16,961 nucleotides of DNA, taken from Chloroflexota bacterium (GTDB lineage Bacteria; Chloroflexota; Dehalococcoidia; Tepidiformales; Tepidiformaceae). The first letter of the stretch is position 1. Every line of letters starts with the position of its first letter. A model generated the notes under the pieces. The model searched no databases, was not told where the DNA came from, and saw only the letters and a program-made list of their open reading frames with translations. Both the position numbers and the translations under genes were made by a program. The stretch is from positions 1-16,961 of the forward strand of contig CAUJEQ010000128.1 of the NCBI GenBank assembly GCA_963169135.1. The letters are read 5' to 3'. This document shows positions 1-6,921 of the stretch, piece by piece.

Positions 1-798
1 CCAGGCATGCCGCAACTGCATGTCGCCCAGGGCCGAAACCAGCATCCACGACAGCACCACCACCACCGCGCCCATCACCATGTCGAAGAAGTAGTGGTTG
101 CCCGTCACCGTCACCGCCCACCACATGATGACCGACATGAAAATCGCGAACCCGCGCCCCGTCCGGCTCGACGTGTTGTACCACACGGCCAACGACGACA
201 GCAGGATCCAGCCAAAGTGGAAGCTCGGAAGTGCCGCCAGGTCGTTCACGAATGGCCCCGGCTGGAAGTAGCTCACCTCGCTCGCGGGCCCGTGCACCGT
301 ATCGATGAAGCCGAAGTCGTACCCGTAACTCTCCATCAGGCGCGGCGGGGCCGCCGGGAGCACCCAGTAGCTCACAACGCCCACCGCCGCCGAGACCAGC
401 ATCACATTCCGCACGAACCGGAAACGTACCGGGTCCTTGATCACAAGCCAGACGCCGATGACCACCATCACCGGGTAGTGGAACCAGGCATACACCACGT
501 TCGCGACCTGCATCGCCCAACCGTGGTCGATCCAGAACGCCTGCCAGTGCACTTCCTGGAACACGCCCAGCCGCTGTTCGAACCGGATCAACTGCAGGCT
601 CCGGCTCACGGACTCATCCACGTCCGGCGGGCGGATCCCCCTCAACAGGAAGTACACCACCATGATCAGGGCAGTGCCAAGCAGCTCCGCTGCGACGATG
701 CGCCAGCGGATAGACCCCGGGCGGGGCTGTTCGAGCTTGTCTTCAGCCGGCTTCACAACTGCCACGGTGGGCGTTGCCCCCTCCGCTTCCGGCCTCAT
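1..798 (-). CDS. PAP2-superfamily membrane phosphatase/transferase (Aur1/Ipt1-like), 3' end outside window
   Basis: Reading the minus strand from ATG at 798 gives 266 residues with no stop before the window edge, so the C-terminus is missing. After a polar N-terminus (1-31) there are several hydrophobic segments (about 34-53, 100-120, 130-148, 190-207, 217-232, 240-256). The active-site signatures are those of the PAP2_3 (inositolphosphotransferase Aur1/Ipt1-like) branch: PAAPPRLM at 148-155, PSFHFGW at 191-197 (His194) and GNHYFFD at 233-239 (His235, Asp239). Such proteins hydrolyse or transfer phosphoryl or phosphoinositol head groups of lipids at the membrane; the substrate cannot be read from sequence. 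It is divergent from the small protein at 1024. A frame on the opposite strand rich in His/Arg is its shadow. Confidence 0.85.
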   Translation of the reverse strand, partial: MRPEAEGATPTVAVVKPAEDKLEQPRPGSIRWRIVAAELLGTALIMVVYFLLRGIRPPDVDESVSRSLQLIRFEQRLGVFQEVHWQAFWIDHGWAMQVANVVYAWFHYPVMVVIGVWLVIKDPVRFRFVRNVMLVSAAVGVVSYWVLPAAPPRLMESYGYDFGFIDTVHGPASEVSYFQPGPFVNDLAALPSFHFGWILLSSLAVWYNTSSRTGRGFAIFMSVIMWWAVTVTGNHYFFDMVMGAVVVVLSWMLVSALGDMQLRHAW

Positions 799-809
799 CG
801 TTAATGGGC

Positions 810-840
810 CGTATACGAATCGTTATCACCACCGTAACAA
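810..840 (-). promoter_or_regulatory. Candidate promoter of the PAP2 gene
   Basis: On the minus strand TATACG (810-815) lies 11 nt before the ATG at 798, with a TTGTTA-like -35 at 835-840 (spacing 19, long). No clear Shine-Dalgarno precedes this ATG. Weak call by eye. Confidence 0.3.
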
Positions 841-989
841 CACCCGGGGGGGCGGGCAATCGCCGCACCCCGAATTTCACAGGATTGCAAGGTATCCCCC
901 GCGGTTCGCCAGGCCCCATGCCGGCAGTCAGAATGTTGGGGCCGCGTAGGAATGCCTTTCCTTTCACGCGCATATAGTGGAGCACGAGC

Positions 990-1009
990 GCATACTGTAG
1001 ATCGGACCG
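990..1009 (+). promoter_or_regulatory. GCATACTGT-A-GATC motif, candidate -10 region
   Basis: GCATACTGTAGATCGGACCG lies 14 nt before the start of the four-cysteine protein. Nearly the same string (GCATACTGTTGATCAACCG) precedes the receiver gene at 6940. CATACT fits a -10 box, but no good -35 is seen in either place. Confidence 0.4.
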
Positions 1010-1023
1010 GAAGGATCGCCACT

Positions 1024-1296
1024 ATGAGCACCATGACCGAAGACCGCGACGAATCCATGCCGATGCCGCCACCCGCGCACATCGGGGACCTGGTGACTAT
1101 GCCGCGCTGCAAGCGCTGCAACCTCGCCTACATGCCGACGAAGTCCTCAAGCGCCCTTCGGTTGACGTACTGCAGCTTTCTCTGCGAACTCGGGGACCTC
1201 GGCTTCAGTATGGCCGGCCTCGAGCACATGGAACGCGCGAAGAAAGACGCCGAATCCGAGCCCGAGGCAGAACCCGAGCCCGTCGCCGCGGAGTAG
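1024..1296 (+). CDS. Small four-cysteine (putative zinc-binding) protein
   Basis: A 90-residue protein of unknown function. Cys29/Cys32 (CKRC) and Cys50/Cys54 (CSFLC) form a CxxC-17-CxxxC arrangement that could bind one zinc ion, as in treble-clef or zinc-ribbon knuckles. It ends in an acidic, Pro/Glu-rich tail (about 77-90) and begins with a Met/Pro-rich stretch. The frame stays open upstream to 952, but ATG 1024 is preferred because GGAAGG stands at 1009-1014 before it and the upstream part has no features. It is convergent with the quinone oxidoreductase, with a terminator between them. A nucleic-acid or protein-binding role is possible, but I do not recognise the family. Confidence 0.7.
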   Translation: MSTMTEDRDESMPMPPPAHIGDLVTMPRCKRCNLAYMPTKSSSALRLTYCSFLCELGDLGFSMAGLEHMERAKKDAESEPEAEPEPVAAE

Positions 1297-1320
1297 ACCT
1301 CCCTTTCGCAACACACACCC

Positions 1321-1348
1321 GGGGCGGCCTTATTAGCGCCGTCCTTTT
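1321..1348 (+). terminator. Rho-independent-like terminator
   Basis: GGGGCGGC (1321-1328) pairs with GCCGTCC (1338-1344) through seven pairs with one bulged G, around a 9-nt A/T-rich loop, and is followed by TTTT. It sits 25 bp after the stop of the four-cysteine gene and 12 bp before the convergent stop at 1360. Confidence 0.55.
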
Positions 1349-1359
1349 CGTTGCCAGTC

Positions 1360-2346
1360 CTACCTCACCGCCAGGACGACCTTCCCGAAGTTCGCGTTTG
1401 CCGCCATGTACTCCTGCGCTGCTGCGGCCTCGGCGAGCGGGAACTCCCGGTCCACCACCACCCTGATCCGCCCCGAGGCGATGTGCGGCAGCACGCTCTT
1501 CTCAAACGCCCGCGTCGCCAGCGCTTTCTCCTCCAGCGGCCGCGCCCGTAGCGTCGTGCCCCGGACCTGCGCTCGCTTCTGCAAAAGCACCCCGATGTTT
1601 GCGGTCGTGCTGTTCCCTCCCATCAGTCCGACGATCACCATCCGGCCCTTGAGCGCGAGCGCCTTCATGTTCCGCTCCCAGTAGTCCGCGCCGATGACAT
1701 CCAGGATGACGTCCGCGCCGCGGCCGCCCGTCGCGCGCAGTGTCTCCTCGGCGAAATCCTGCGTCCGGTAGTTGATGCCCACGTCCAGCCCGATCGCGCG
1801 CGCCTGCTCGATCTTGTCGTCGCTCCCGGCGGTACCCAGCACCATGCGCGCCCCGAGCATCGTTGCGATCTGGGTCGCCGCCACCCCTACGCCCGACCCC
1901 GCGGCGTGAATGAGCACCGTGTCTCCGGCCGTCATCCCGCACTGGAGCAGCGCGTCGTGCGCGGTGATGAACACCTCCGGCGTCGCGCCCGCCTCCGCCC
2001 ACGAAAGCGAATCCGGGACCTTCATCGCGAGCCGGTGGTGGGTCACGACCATTTCGGCATACCCGGCCCCCGTCAGCAACCCCATCACCCGGTCGCCCTC
2101 GGCGAAGCCCTCGACCCGCCCGCCAACCGCCGCCACTTCGCCCGCGAACTCAAGCCCGGGGATGTCGTGCGCCGGCTTCGGACCAGGCTGGGGATACCCG
2201 CCCATCCGCTGGAGGATGTCCGCCCGGTTCAACGCGGTGGCGTGGACCCGCACCAGGAGGTCCTCCGGCCCGGCCACGGGCTCCGGAACCTCCATCAGTT
2301 GCAGGACTTCCGGGCCGCCCGGCTTCGTGATCACGATCGCCTTCAT
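1360..2346 (-). CDS. NAD(P)H quinone oxidoreductase, PIG3 type (zinc-free MDR family)
   Basis: A 328-residue medium-chain reductase of the size usual for the PIG3/quinone-oxidoreductase family, which reduces quinones or activated alkenes with NADPH in the cytosol. The N-terminal GroES-like half carries NRADILQRMGGYP (about 40-52). The Rossmann half carries AAGSGVGVAATQIA (about 149-162), the nucleotide-binding loop with family-typical AxxSGVG spacing. The C-terminus ends NANFGKVVLAV, typical of PIG3. The cysteine cluster of zinc-dependent alcohol dehydrogenases is absent. AAGGA lies 6 nt before the ATG. The gene runs in the same direction as the membrane regulator upstream (102-bp gap) and has its own possible -10, so an operon is not certain. 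Confidence 0.9.
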   Translation of the reverse strand: MKAIVITKPGGPEVLQLMEVPEPVAGPEDLLVRVHATALNRADILQRMGGYPQPGPKPAHDIPGLEFAGEVAAVGGRVEGFAEGDRVMGLLTGAGYAEMVVTHHRLAMKVPDSLSWAEAGATPEVFITAHDALLQCGMTAGDTVLIHAAGSGVGVAATQIATMLGARMVLGTAGSDDKIEQARAIGLDVGINYRTQDFAEETLRATGGRGADVILDVIGADYWERNMKALALKGRMVIVGLMGGNSTTANIGVLLQKRAQVRGTTLRARPLEEKALATRAFEKSVLPHIASGRIRVVVDREFPLAEAAAAQEYMAANANFGKVVLAVR

Positions 2347-2415
2347 GCGAGTTCCTTCTACCAGCGCGGGCCGGCCTCGATCCTTGCCGGAGTCGCCGAA
2401 ACGTGGGGTGCCCGC

Positions 2416-2421
2416 AGTATA
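2416..2421 (-). promoter_or_regulatory. Candidate -10 box for the quinone oxidoreductase
   Basis: TATACT on the minus strand, about 70 bp before the ATG at 2346, in the gap after the upstream regulator gene. No convincing -35 is seen. Confidence 0.3.
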
Positions 2422-2448
2422 CGGATACCCCCGTCTCCGGCGCCCGCC

Positions 2449-3915
2449 TCAGGGCTGGTAGCGGTACCCGATCCCCCAAACCGTCTGGATCGCCTCAGCC
2501 CGCGGCCCGAGCTTCTTCCTCAGGCGCTGCACATGCGTGTCGATCGTCCGGTCGGTCACTTCATAGTCGTCCTTCCAGATCCGGTCGAGCAGCTCCTCCC
2601 GGCTGAACGGCCGCCCGGGGTTTCCAGTCAGAAGCGCGAGCAGTTCGAACTCCCGCGGCGTCGCCTCGATCGGCTCACCGTCTACCCGCACCATTCGCAT
2701 CGGCTCGTCGACAACGATCCCGGCTGCCGGCGTCGGCCTCCAGCCGTCATCTCCTCCGCTGGATGTGCGCGCGACCAGTGCGGGCGTCGAGCGGATCCGG
2801 CTGAATCCGAAGACCGCGTACGCGTGCGCCGCCACCACGATGCCCCAGCCCATCATCGGCCAGTAGAACCAGCTCCGGTCCGTGTACAGCGTGTCGATAA
2901 CGAAGAACCCCAAAACGCTCATGAGGTACGTCGCGGCGTGACCGCCAAGGTGACCGCCAAGGTAGTACCCCGTGTGCAACGCCAACGCGATCCCCCAGCC
3001 CCAGGCCGGCCAGAGTGCCCACCACCTTTCTGGCGTGGTCGCCCCATTGATGACCACCAGCGCCAGCATGGTCACGAGGTAGAGGGCGGTGTGGCCGGCC
3101 CAGGCCCGGAACTGCAACGTTCGTGCCCGCGCCAGTGCTTCGTGATGGCGAGCTTCCAACAACCCTGGCCAGAGCAACGTCGTCACCGCCGCGCGCTCGA
3201 GCGAGCCGGGCAGTTCCTCCCCCGCCCCTGCCTCCGGTGACTGGAGGAGGAACTCGTTGAGATTGCGCATCCCCCATGCCGTGAGATTGACGACATGCAG
3301 CGCGGGGAAAATCAAGGCTGCGCCAACCGCTGCGCCGATCAAGGCCTCAACCAGCGTGTCGATCCGCCACGCGATGACATCGTTCCCTTCGCCGATCCAG
3401 TAAGTCGCCGGTGAAATGAGCAGGTTGACCGCCGTACCCAGCGTGGCTGCCACCACGACGAACGCTGCTGTTGCCACAGGGAGCCGCAATGCCACGAACA
3501 CGACGCTCCGCCAGGTGTACGGGTTGGCCCACCGTTGCCGCAACCGCGGCCACACCCACGGGGCTCCCCGCTCCCTTGCGAACGGGAGTGGGCGTATCTC
3601 CGATCGGAGCATCAGGTTCGATAGAACGCGCTCAAGGTCGGCCACCACGCACCAGCCGTACATCGCTGCCACCAGCAGCGGTATCCCCACCACCGTCACC
3701 GCCATCCCCGCGCCGACAGCCAGCACCGTCACCAGCGCCACGAACACCGCGATCCCCACCGGGAACGACACCAGCACATACAACAACTGTGCGTACGTCT
3801 GGCGGCGGCGCGCCACGGCAAAGATCCTCCCCGGGAGTGACGGCCCGTCGCCTCTCATCCGCTCGTCTCCTCTCATACCTGCAAGCGCTGCGGTCGCTGA
3901 ATTGGTTGGCTGCAT
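2449..3915 (-). CDS. Membrane-integrated transcription regulator: Sensor + 2TM membrane domains fused to PhoB/OmpR winged helix
   Basis: A 488-residue fusion. Residues about 41-220 resemble the putative Sensor membrane domain found at the N-terminus of many histidine kinases (helices near 43-65, 68-92, 136-170, 188-212). Residues about 268-370 hold two 2TM-like units, marked by WPAWGWGIALALH (302-314) and WPMMGWGIVVAAH (352-364). Residues about 398-487 form an OmpR/PhoB DNA-binding winged helix with ATPREFELLALL (418-429), TDRTIDTHVQRLRKKLG (454-470) and the closing GIGYRY (481-486). There is no receiver, HAMP or kinase domain, so it looks like a one-component regulator acting from the membrane, the mirror image of ToxR/CadC (which have the winged helix N-terminal). 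ATG 3915 was chosen because GAGGTG precedes it; GTG 3933 and ATG 3858 (behind AGGAG) are alternatives. It is divergent from the arsR operon. Confidence 0.85.
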   Translation of the reverse strand: MQPTNSATAALAGMRGDERMRGDGPSLPGRIFAVARRRQTYAQLLYVLVSFPVGIAVFVALVTVLAVGAGMAVTVVGIPLLVAAMYGWCVVADLERVLSNLMLRSEIRPLPFARERGAPWVWPRLRQRWANPYTWRSVVFVALRLPVATAAFVVVAATLGTAVNLLISPATYWIGEGNDVIAWRIDTLVEALIGAAVGAALIFPALHVVNLTAWGMRNLNEFLLQSPEAGAGEELPGSLERAAVTTLLWPGLLEARHHEALARARTLQFRAWAGHTALYLVTMLALVVINGATTPERWWALWPAWGWGIALALHTGYYLGGHLGGHAATYLMSVLGFFVIDTLYTDRSWFYWPMMGWGIVVAAHAYAVFGFSRIRSTPALVARTSSGGDDGWRPTPAAGIVVDEPMRMVRVDGEPIEATPREFELLALLTGNPGRPFSREELLDRIWKDDYEVTDRTIDTHVQRLRKKLGPRAEAIQTVWGIGYRYQP

Positions 3916-3986
3916 TTTGGCACCTCGTCGCACTTTGTCGCTCCCGGCAACCTATCCCTCACGCCTGCTCCAAGTCCCGGCGAACC

Positions 3987-4004
3987 TGTCACAAAAGTGT
4001 CACA
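3987..4004. promoter_or_regulatory. Pho-box-like 11-bp direct repeat
   Basis: TGTCACA at 3987-3993 and again at 3998-4004, separated by AAAG, gives an exact 11-bp period. With the C at 3986 it closely resembles the Pho box (two CTGTCAyA units per 11 bp) and the general site type of OmpR/PhoB winged helices. It lies between the divergent membrane winged-helix regulator and the arsR promoter, 16 bp upstream of the latter's -35. A natural reader would be the winged helix encoded next door (inference). Confidence 0.55.
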
Positions 4005-4019
4005 GCCACGCCTGAGGTA

Positions 4020-4050
4020 TTGACGATACATGAGCATGTAGTTATACAAT
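4020..4050 (+). promoter_or_regulatory. arsR promoter with palindromic operator in the spacer
   Basis: TTGACG (4020-4025), a 17-bp spacer and TATACA (4043-4048) form a near-consensus promoter. An overlapping TACAAT (4045-4050) lies 6 nt from the ATG at 4057. The spacer contains the perfect palindrome TACATG-AG-CATGTA (4027-4040), placed so that a bound dimer would block polymerase. ArsR-family dimers commonly autoregulate from such sites. The mRNA would be leaderless or almost so. Confidence 0.7.
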
Positions 4051-4056
4051 GCGCCC

Positions 4057-4389
4057 ATGAACCGGCTTCCCGATGAACTCCTCGACTACGTCGCCGGCCG
4101 CTTCCGCGTCCTCAGCGATTCCAACAGGCTGCGCATCCTCCGCCACCTCATGGAACAGGGCGAGGCCACGGTTGGCGAAATCGTCGAGGCGACCCACTGC
4201 TCCCAGGCGAACGTGAGCAAGCACCTCCGCGTGTTGCTCGATGCTCGCGTTGTCCGCCGCCGCCCCGCAGGTACCTCCGCTTACTACAGCGTCGCCGACC
4301 CCAGCGTCCCGGAACTGTGCGACGTCGTCTGCGGCGGCATCCGCGATCGCGTCCTCGCCGATGCGGCCCTCGTCGCTGGCTCCAACTAA
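4057..4389 (+). CDS. ArsR-family winged-helix repressor
   Basis: A 110-residue ArsR/SmtB protein. The recognition region HCSQANVSKHLRVLLDA (about 47-63) and the wing RRRPAGTSAYYSVADP (67-82) match the family. Three cysteines are present: Cys48 at the start of the HTH and Cys88 and Cys92 in the C-terminal helix (ELCDVVC). The classical ELCVCDL metal site is absent. A Cys in the HTH region plus Cys in the last helix recalls the sulfide/persulfide-sensing SqrR/BigR type, and the next gene is a persulfide-dioxygenase-like protein, so sensing of reactive sulfur is a reasonable inference. The stop lies 15 bp before the GTG of that gene, so both are likely one operon controlled by the palindromic promoter in front. 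Confidence 0.88.
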   Translation: MNRLPDELLDYVAGRFRVLSDSNRLRILRHLMEQGEATVGEIVEATHCSQANVSKHLRVLLDARVVRRRPAGTSAYYSVADPSVPELCDVVCGGIRDRVLADAALVAGSN

Positions 4390-4404
4390 ACACAAGGTGC
4401 CCTC

Positions 4405-5733
4405 GTGAAGATCCACCAGTTCGTTGCCGAATCCCTGGGCGATGCCTCCTACCTCCTGGTCAGCGGCACGGAAGCCGCTGTCATCGACCCCCAGCGCGAC
4501 GTTGCGCCCTTCGTGAAGGCGGCCAATGCCCATGGCGCCACCATCCGCTACGTCGTCGAAACCCACGTCCACAACGACTACATCTCCGGGGGCCGGGAAC
4601 TCGCTGCGCTCGGCGCCGAAATTGTCGCCCCGGCGGAGTCCGGGCTCGAGTTTCCCCACCGCCAAATCGCCGATGGCGGAGTCCTCACCGTCGGCGATGC
4701 TCGGGTGGTGGCGGTCAAGGCTCCGGGCCACACCTACGAGCACACCGCCTACCTCGCCAGGGACGCCAATGGTGCGGTCCATGGCGCGTTCACCGGCGGC
4801 GCCCTCCTGATGGGCGCGGTTGGCCGCACCGACCTCCTCGGCCCGGACCACACCGACCAGCTCACCCGCCTCCAGTGGGACACCGCCCAGCATCTACGCG
4901 CCCTGGTCCCCGCCCCGACCGACGTCCTCCCCACCCATGGCGCCGGCTCCTTCTGTAGCACCACCGGTGCCGATCTCGGGCGTTGCGGCCCCATGGCCAC
5001 CGAGCTCCAGCGCAACCCCGCGCTCGCGACGGCCACCTACCAGCTCTTCCATGATCTCCACCTCGGGAGCACCTCGCCCATTCCCGGCTACTACCGCCAC
5101 ATGGCGCCGATCAACCGCAGAGGCGCGCGCGTCTTCGGTGCCCCACCGCGCCCGGCGGGACTCGATGTCCGCGGCTTCGGCTCTCTCGGCGCTGACGTCT
5201 ACCGGGTCGATGTCCGGGCGCGCGGCGACTACGCCACCGGGCACCTCCCGGGCACGCTCGAAATCGAGGAGAGCGACAGCATGCTCGCCTACTTCGGCTG
5301 GCTCATCCCGTTCAACGCACCCATCGCCCTCGTCGCCTACGACCGTCCCCAGGCCGACCGCGTCACCACCGACCTCTTTCGCATCGGCTACGAAGACGTC
5401 CGCGGCTACATCGCCGCCGGGACGATTGAACCCCCGGTCCAGCTCCACACCGTTGGTCTCGCCGAGGCGGCCAGCATGATCCGCAGCCGCTCGGTGCCCG
5501 TCCTCGACGTGCGCTATGCACAGGAACACCGCGACATTCCCCTCCCCGGCTCCCGGCCCACCCCGTTCGATGAAATCCAGGTCTGGGCCCAGGAAATCGA
5601 CCCCGGACCGGTGCTCGTGGTCTGCGCCAGCGGCCAGCGCTCGACCATGGCGGCCAGCTACCTCCGCCGTCACGGCATCGAAGCCATCCCCCTCATGGAC
5701 GGCGGCGCCGCCGACCTCCTCCCCCTCCTCTGA
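4405..5733 (+). CDS. MBL-fold (persulfide dioxygenase-like) protein with two C-terminal rhodanese domains
   Basis: A 442-residue protein. Residues 1-240 form an ETHE1/glyoxalase-II-like metallo-beta-lactamase domain with THVHNDY (His54, His56, Asp58; Tyr59 where His is usual), PGHTYEH (His109), FTGGALLMGAVGRTDLLG (129-146) and PTHGAGSFC (His178). In ETHE1 the position of Gly131 is an iron-binding Asp (FTGD), so the metal site is altered. Two rhodanese-like domains follow. The first (about 255-345) has no catalytic Cys; the second (about 350-440) has the loop CASGQRS with Cys407. Known relatives act on glutathione persulfide, thiosulfate or related sulfane sulfur. GTG start with AAGGTG at 4394-4399; second gene of the arsR operon. 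Confidence 0.88.
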   Translation: MKIHQFVAESLGDASYLLVSGTEAAVIDPQRDVAPFVKAANAHGATIRYVVETHVHNDYISGGRELAALGAEIVAPAESGLEFPHRQIADGGVLTVGDARVVAVKAPGHTYEHTAYLARDANGAVHGAFTGGALLMGAVGRTDLLGPDHTDQLTRLQWDTAQHLRALVPAPTDVLPTHGAGSFCSTTGADLGRCGPMATELQRNPALATATYQLFHDLHLGSTSPIPGYYRHMAPINRRGARVFGAPPRPAGLDVRGFGSLGADVYRVDVRARGDYATGHLPGTLEIEESDSMLAYFGWLIPFNAPIALVAYDRPQADRVTTDLFRIGYEDVRGYIAAGTIEPPVQLHTVGLAEAASMIRSRSVPVLDVRYAQEHRDIPLPGSRPTPFDEIQVWAQEIDPGPVLVVCASGQRSTMAASYLRRHGIEAIPLMDGGAADLLPLL

Positions 5734-5926
5734 CCGCGCCCGCGCCCCGATCCCCACAACCGCGCACCCGACCCGGTCCATTCGCGATTCCGCGCGGTGC
5801 CACGCGCCCATCCCGGCGACGAACCCCGCCCGTCAGCAAGGGGACACGCACGATGGCCGGCAATCGCAGGCGCACCGCGTCGCCCCCGAACGCCCTCCGA
5901 CCCGCGGGAGAGGGGCACCCGTGGAT

Positions 5927-5950
5927 AGGGGCGTACGACCATACGCCCCT
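5927..5950. repeat. 9-bp perfect hairpin AGGGGCGTA / TACGCCCCT
   Basis: AGGGGCGTA (5927-5935) and TACGCCCCT (5942-5950) enclose a 6-nt loop. It lies in the 282-bp gap between the convergent MBL/rhodanese and crotonase genes. There is no T-tract, so it may be a bidirectional transcription barrier or a dispersed intergenic repeat. An ATG with AAGGGG before it at 5853 opens a frame across this hairpin that I regard as spurious. The rest of the gap is GC-rich with no gene seen. Confidence 0.55.
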
Positions 5951-5990
5951 GCGACCTTGCTCGAAGGCTCTGCGGGCCCCCGGGCCGGAG

Positions 5991-6015
5991 GACTCCTCCC
6001 TCGTCCCTCCTCCCT
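5991..6015. repeat. CTCC-rich tract abutting a minus-strand stop codon (copy 1)
   Basis: A polypyrimidine tract (GACTCCTCCC then TCGTCCCTCCTCCCT) touching the TAG of the crotonase gene. On the coding strand this is a GGGAGGAGGGA-type purine tract directly after the stop. A near-copy stands in the same place after the stop at 16814. Confidence 0.5.
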
Positions 6016-6807
6016 CTAGAACTTCCCGAAGTCCGGCTCCCGTTTCTCCAGGAACGCTTGCACGCCCTCCCGGAACTCCGGGCTCGCCAGGCATGCCTTC
6101 TGGTTCACCCATTCGAACTCCAGCTGGTCTGCGAGTGTCGCCGAGAGCGAGTGCTTCAGTGCCCGCCGCGTGAACGTCATCGCCGAAGGCGGCGCCTTCG
6201 CGATCCCCGCCGCGAACTCCATCGAAGCATCCATCAGGCTCTCGTGCGCAACAACCTTCGAGACAATCCCCAGGGTCAGCGCCTCGCCCGCATCCACCAT
6301 CCGCCCCGAATAGAACAGCTCCGCCGCGCGCTCCGGCCCCACCAGCCGCGGCAGGAAGTACGAGAGCCCGCAGTCCGGCGCCAGCGCCCGCTTGATGAAC
6401 ACCGTGCTGAAGCGCGCCTGTTCGCTCGCAATCCGCACGTCCATCGCCGAGCAGAACCCGAACCCGCCGCCGACAGCCACGCCGTTCACCGCAGCGACGA
6501 TCGGCTTGTCGCAATGGTGGATGTTCATGATCGTGCGCCCGACCTGTCCGATGGGGTCGAGCGCGTTCCAACGCTTGCTGTTCTCGTTCGGGCGTGTACT
6601 GCCCTGCGCCTGCAGGTCGGCCCCCGCGCACCAGCCTCGTCCCTCGCCAGTCACGATGAAGGCCCGAACCCGGTCGTCCGCCCGCCCCTCGTCCAGCGCG
6701 GCGTTCAGTTCTTCCAGCAGGGTCCCGCCGAGCGAGTTCATTCGGTCCGGCCGGTTGAACCGGATCACCATTACCCCGCCGTCGCGCTCAACTATGCAGT
6801 CGCCCAT
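6016..6807 (-). CDS. Enoyl-CoA hydratase/isomerase (crotonase) family protein
   Basis: A 263-residue crotonase-fold protein acting on acyl-CoA thioesters. The two oxyanion-hole segments are visible: GRGWCAGADL (56-65) and GVAVGGGFGFCSAMD (109-123). The two Glu residues used by true enoyl-CoA hydratases are absent: the GGGCE position reads GGGFG, and the second Glu position falls in STVFIKRA. Instead APDCG (143-147, Asp145) and FLPRLVG (151-157) resemble the PaaG-type isomerase branch, which uses an Asp. An isomerase role is therefore more likely than hydration. ATG 6807 was chosen because a G-rich stretch (CCGGGGGGAC) precedes it; the frame extends to ATG 6855 with a polar, unlike-family stretch. 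Confidence 0.88.
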   Translation of the reverse strand: MGDCIVERDGGVMVIRFNRPDRMNSLGGTLLEELNAALDEGRADDRVRAFIVTGEGRGWCAGADLQAQGSTRPNENSKRWNALDPIGQVGRTIMNIHHCDKPIVAAVNGVAVGGGFGFCSAMDVRIASEQARFSTVFIKRALAPDCGLSYFLPRLVGPERAAELFYSGRMVDAGEALTLGIVSKVVAHESLMDASMEFAAGIAKAPPSAMTFTRRALKHSLSATLADQLEFEWVNQKACLASPEFREGVQAFLEKREPDFGKF

Positions 6808-6921
6808 CTCGTCCCCCCGGTTGTTGTCGTTCCTCGATTCTCCGCCATTCGCCACCCCGGCGAAACCGCAGTCCGGGCAACTCCTGTGAGCGCGCGTATC
6901 GCAATTAGTTGAAGAACAATT

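Noticed and set aside
7..804. Long plus-strand frame rich in His, Arg and Pro
   Set aside because: It is the mirror of the PAP2 gene on the minus strand, whose translation has clear family motifs and membrane segments.
1906..3240. 444-codon plus-strand frame
   Set aside because: Antisense to the quinone oxidoreductase and membrane regulator; composition is Arg/Pro/His-rich shadow sequence.
5853..6173. Possible small gene with AAGGGG before ATG 5853
   Set aside because: It crosses a palindromic hairpin and the polypyrimidine tract, then overlaps the crotonase gene antisense; no conserved-looking sequence.
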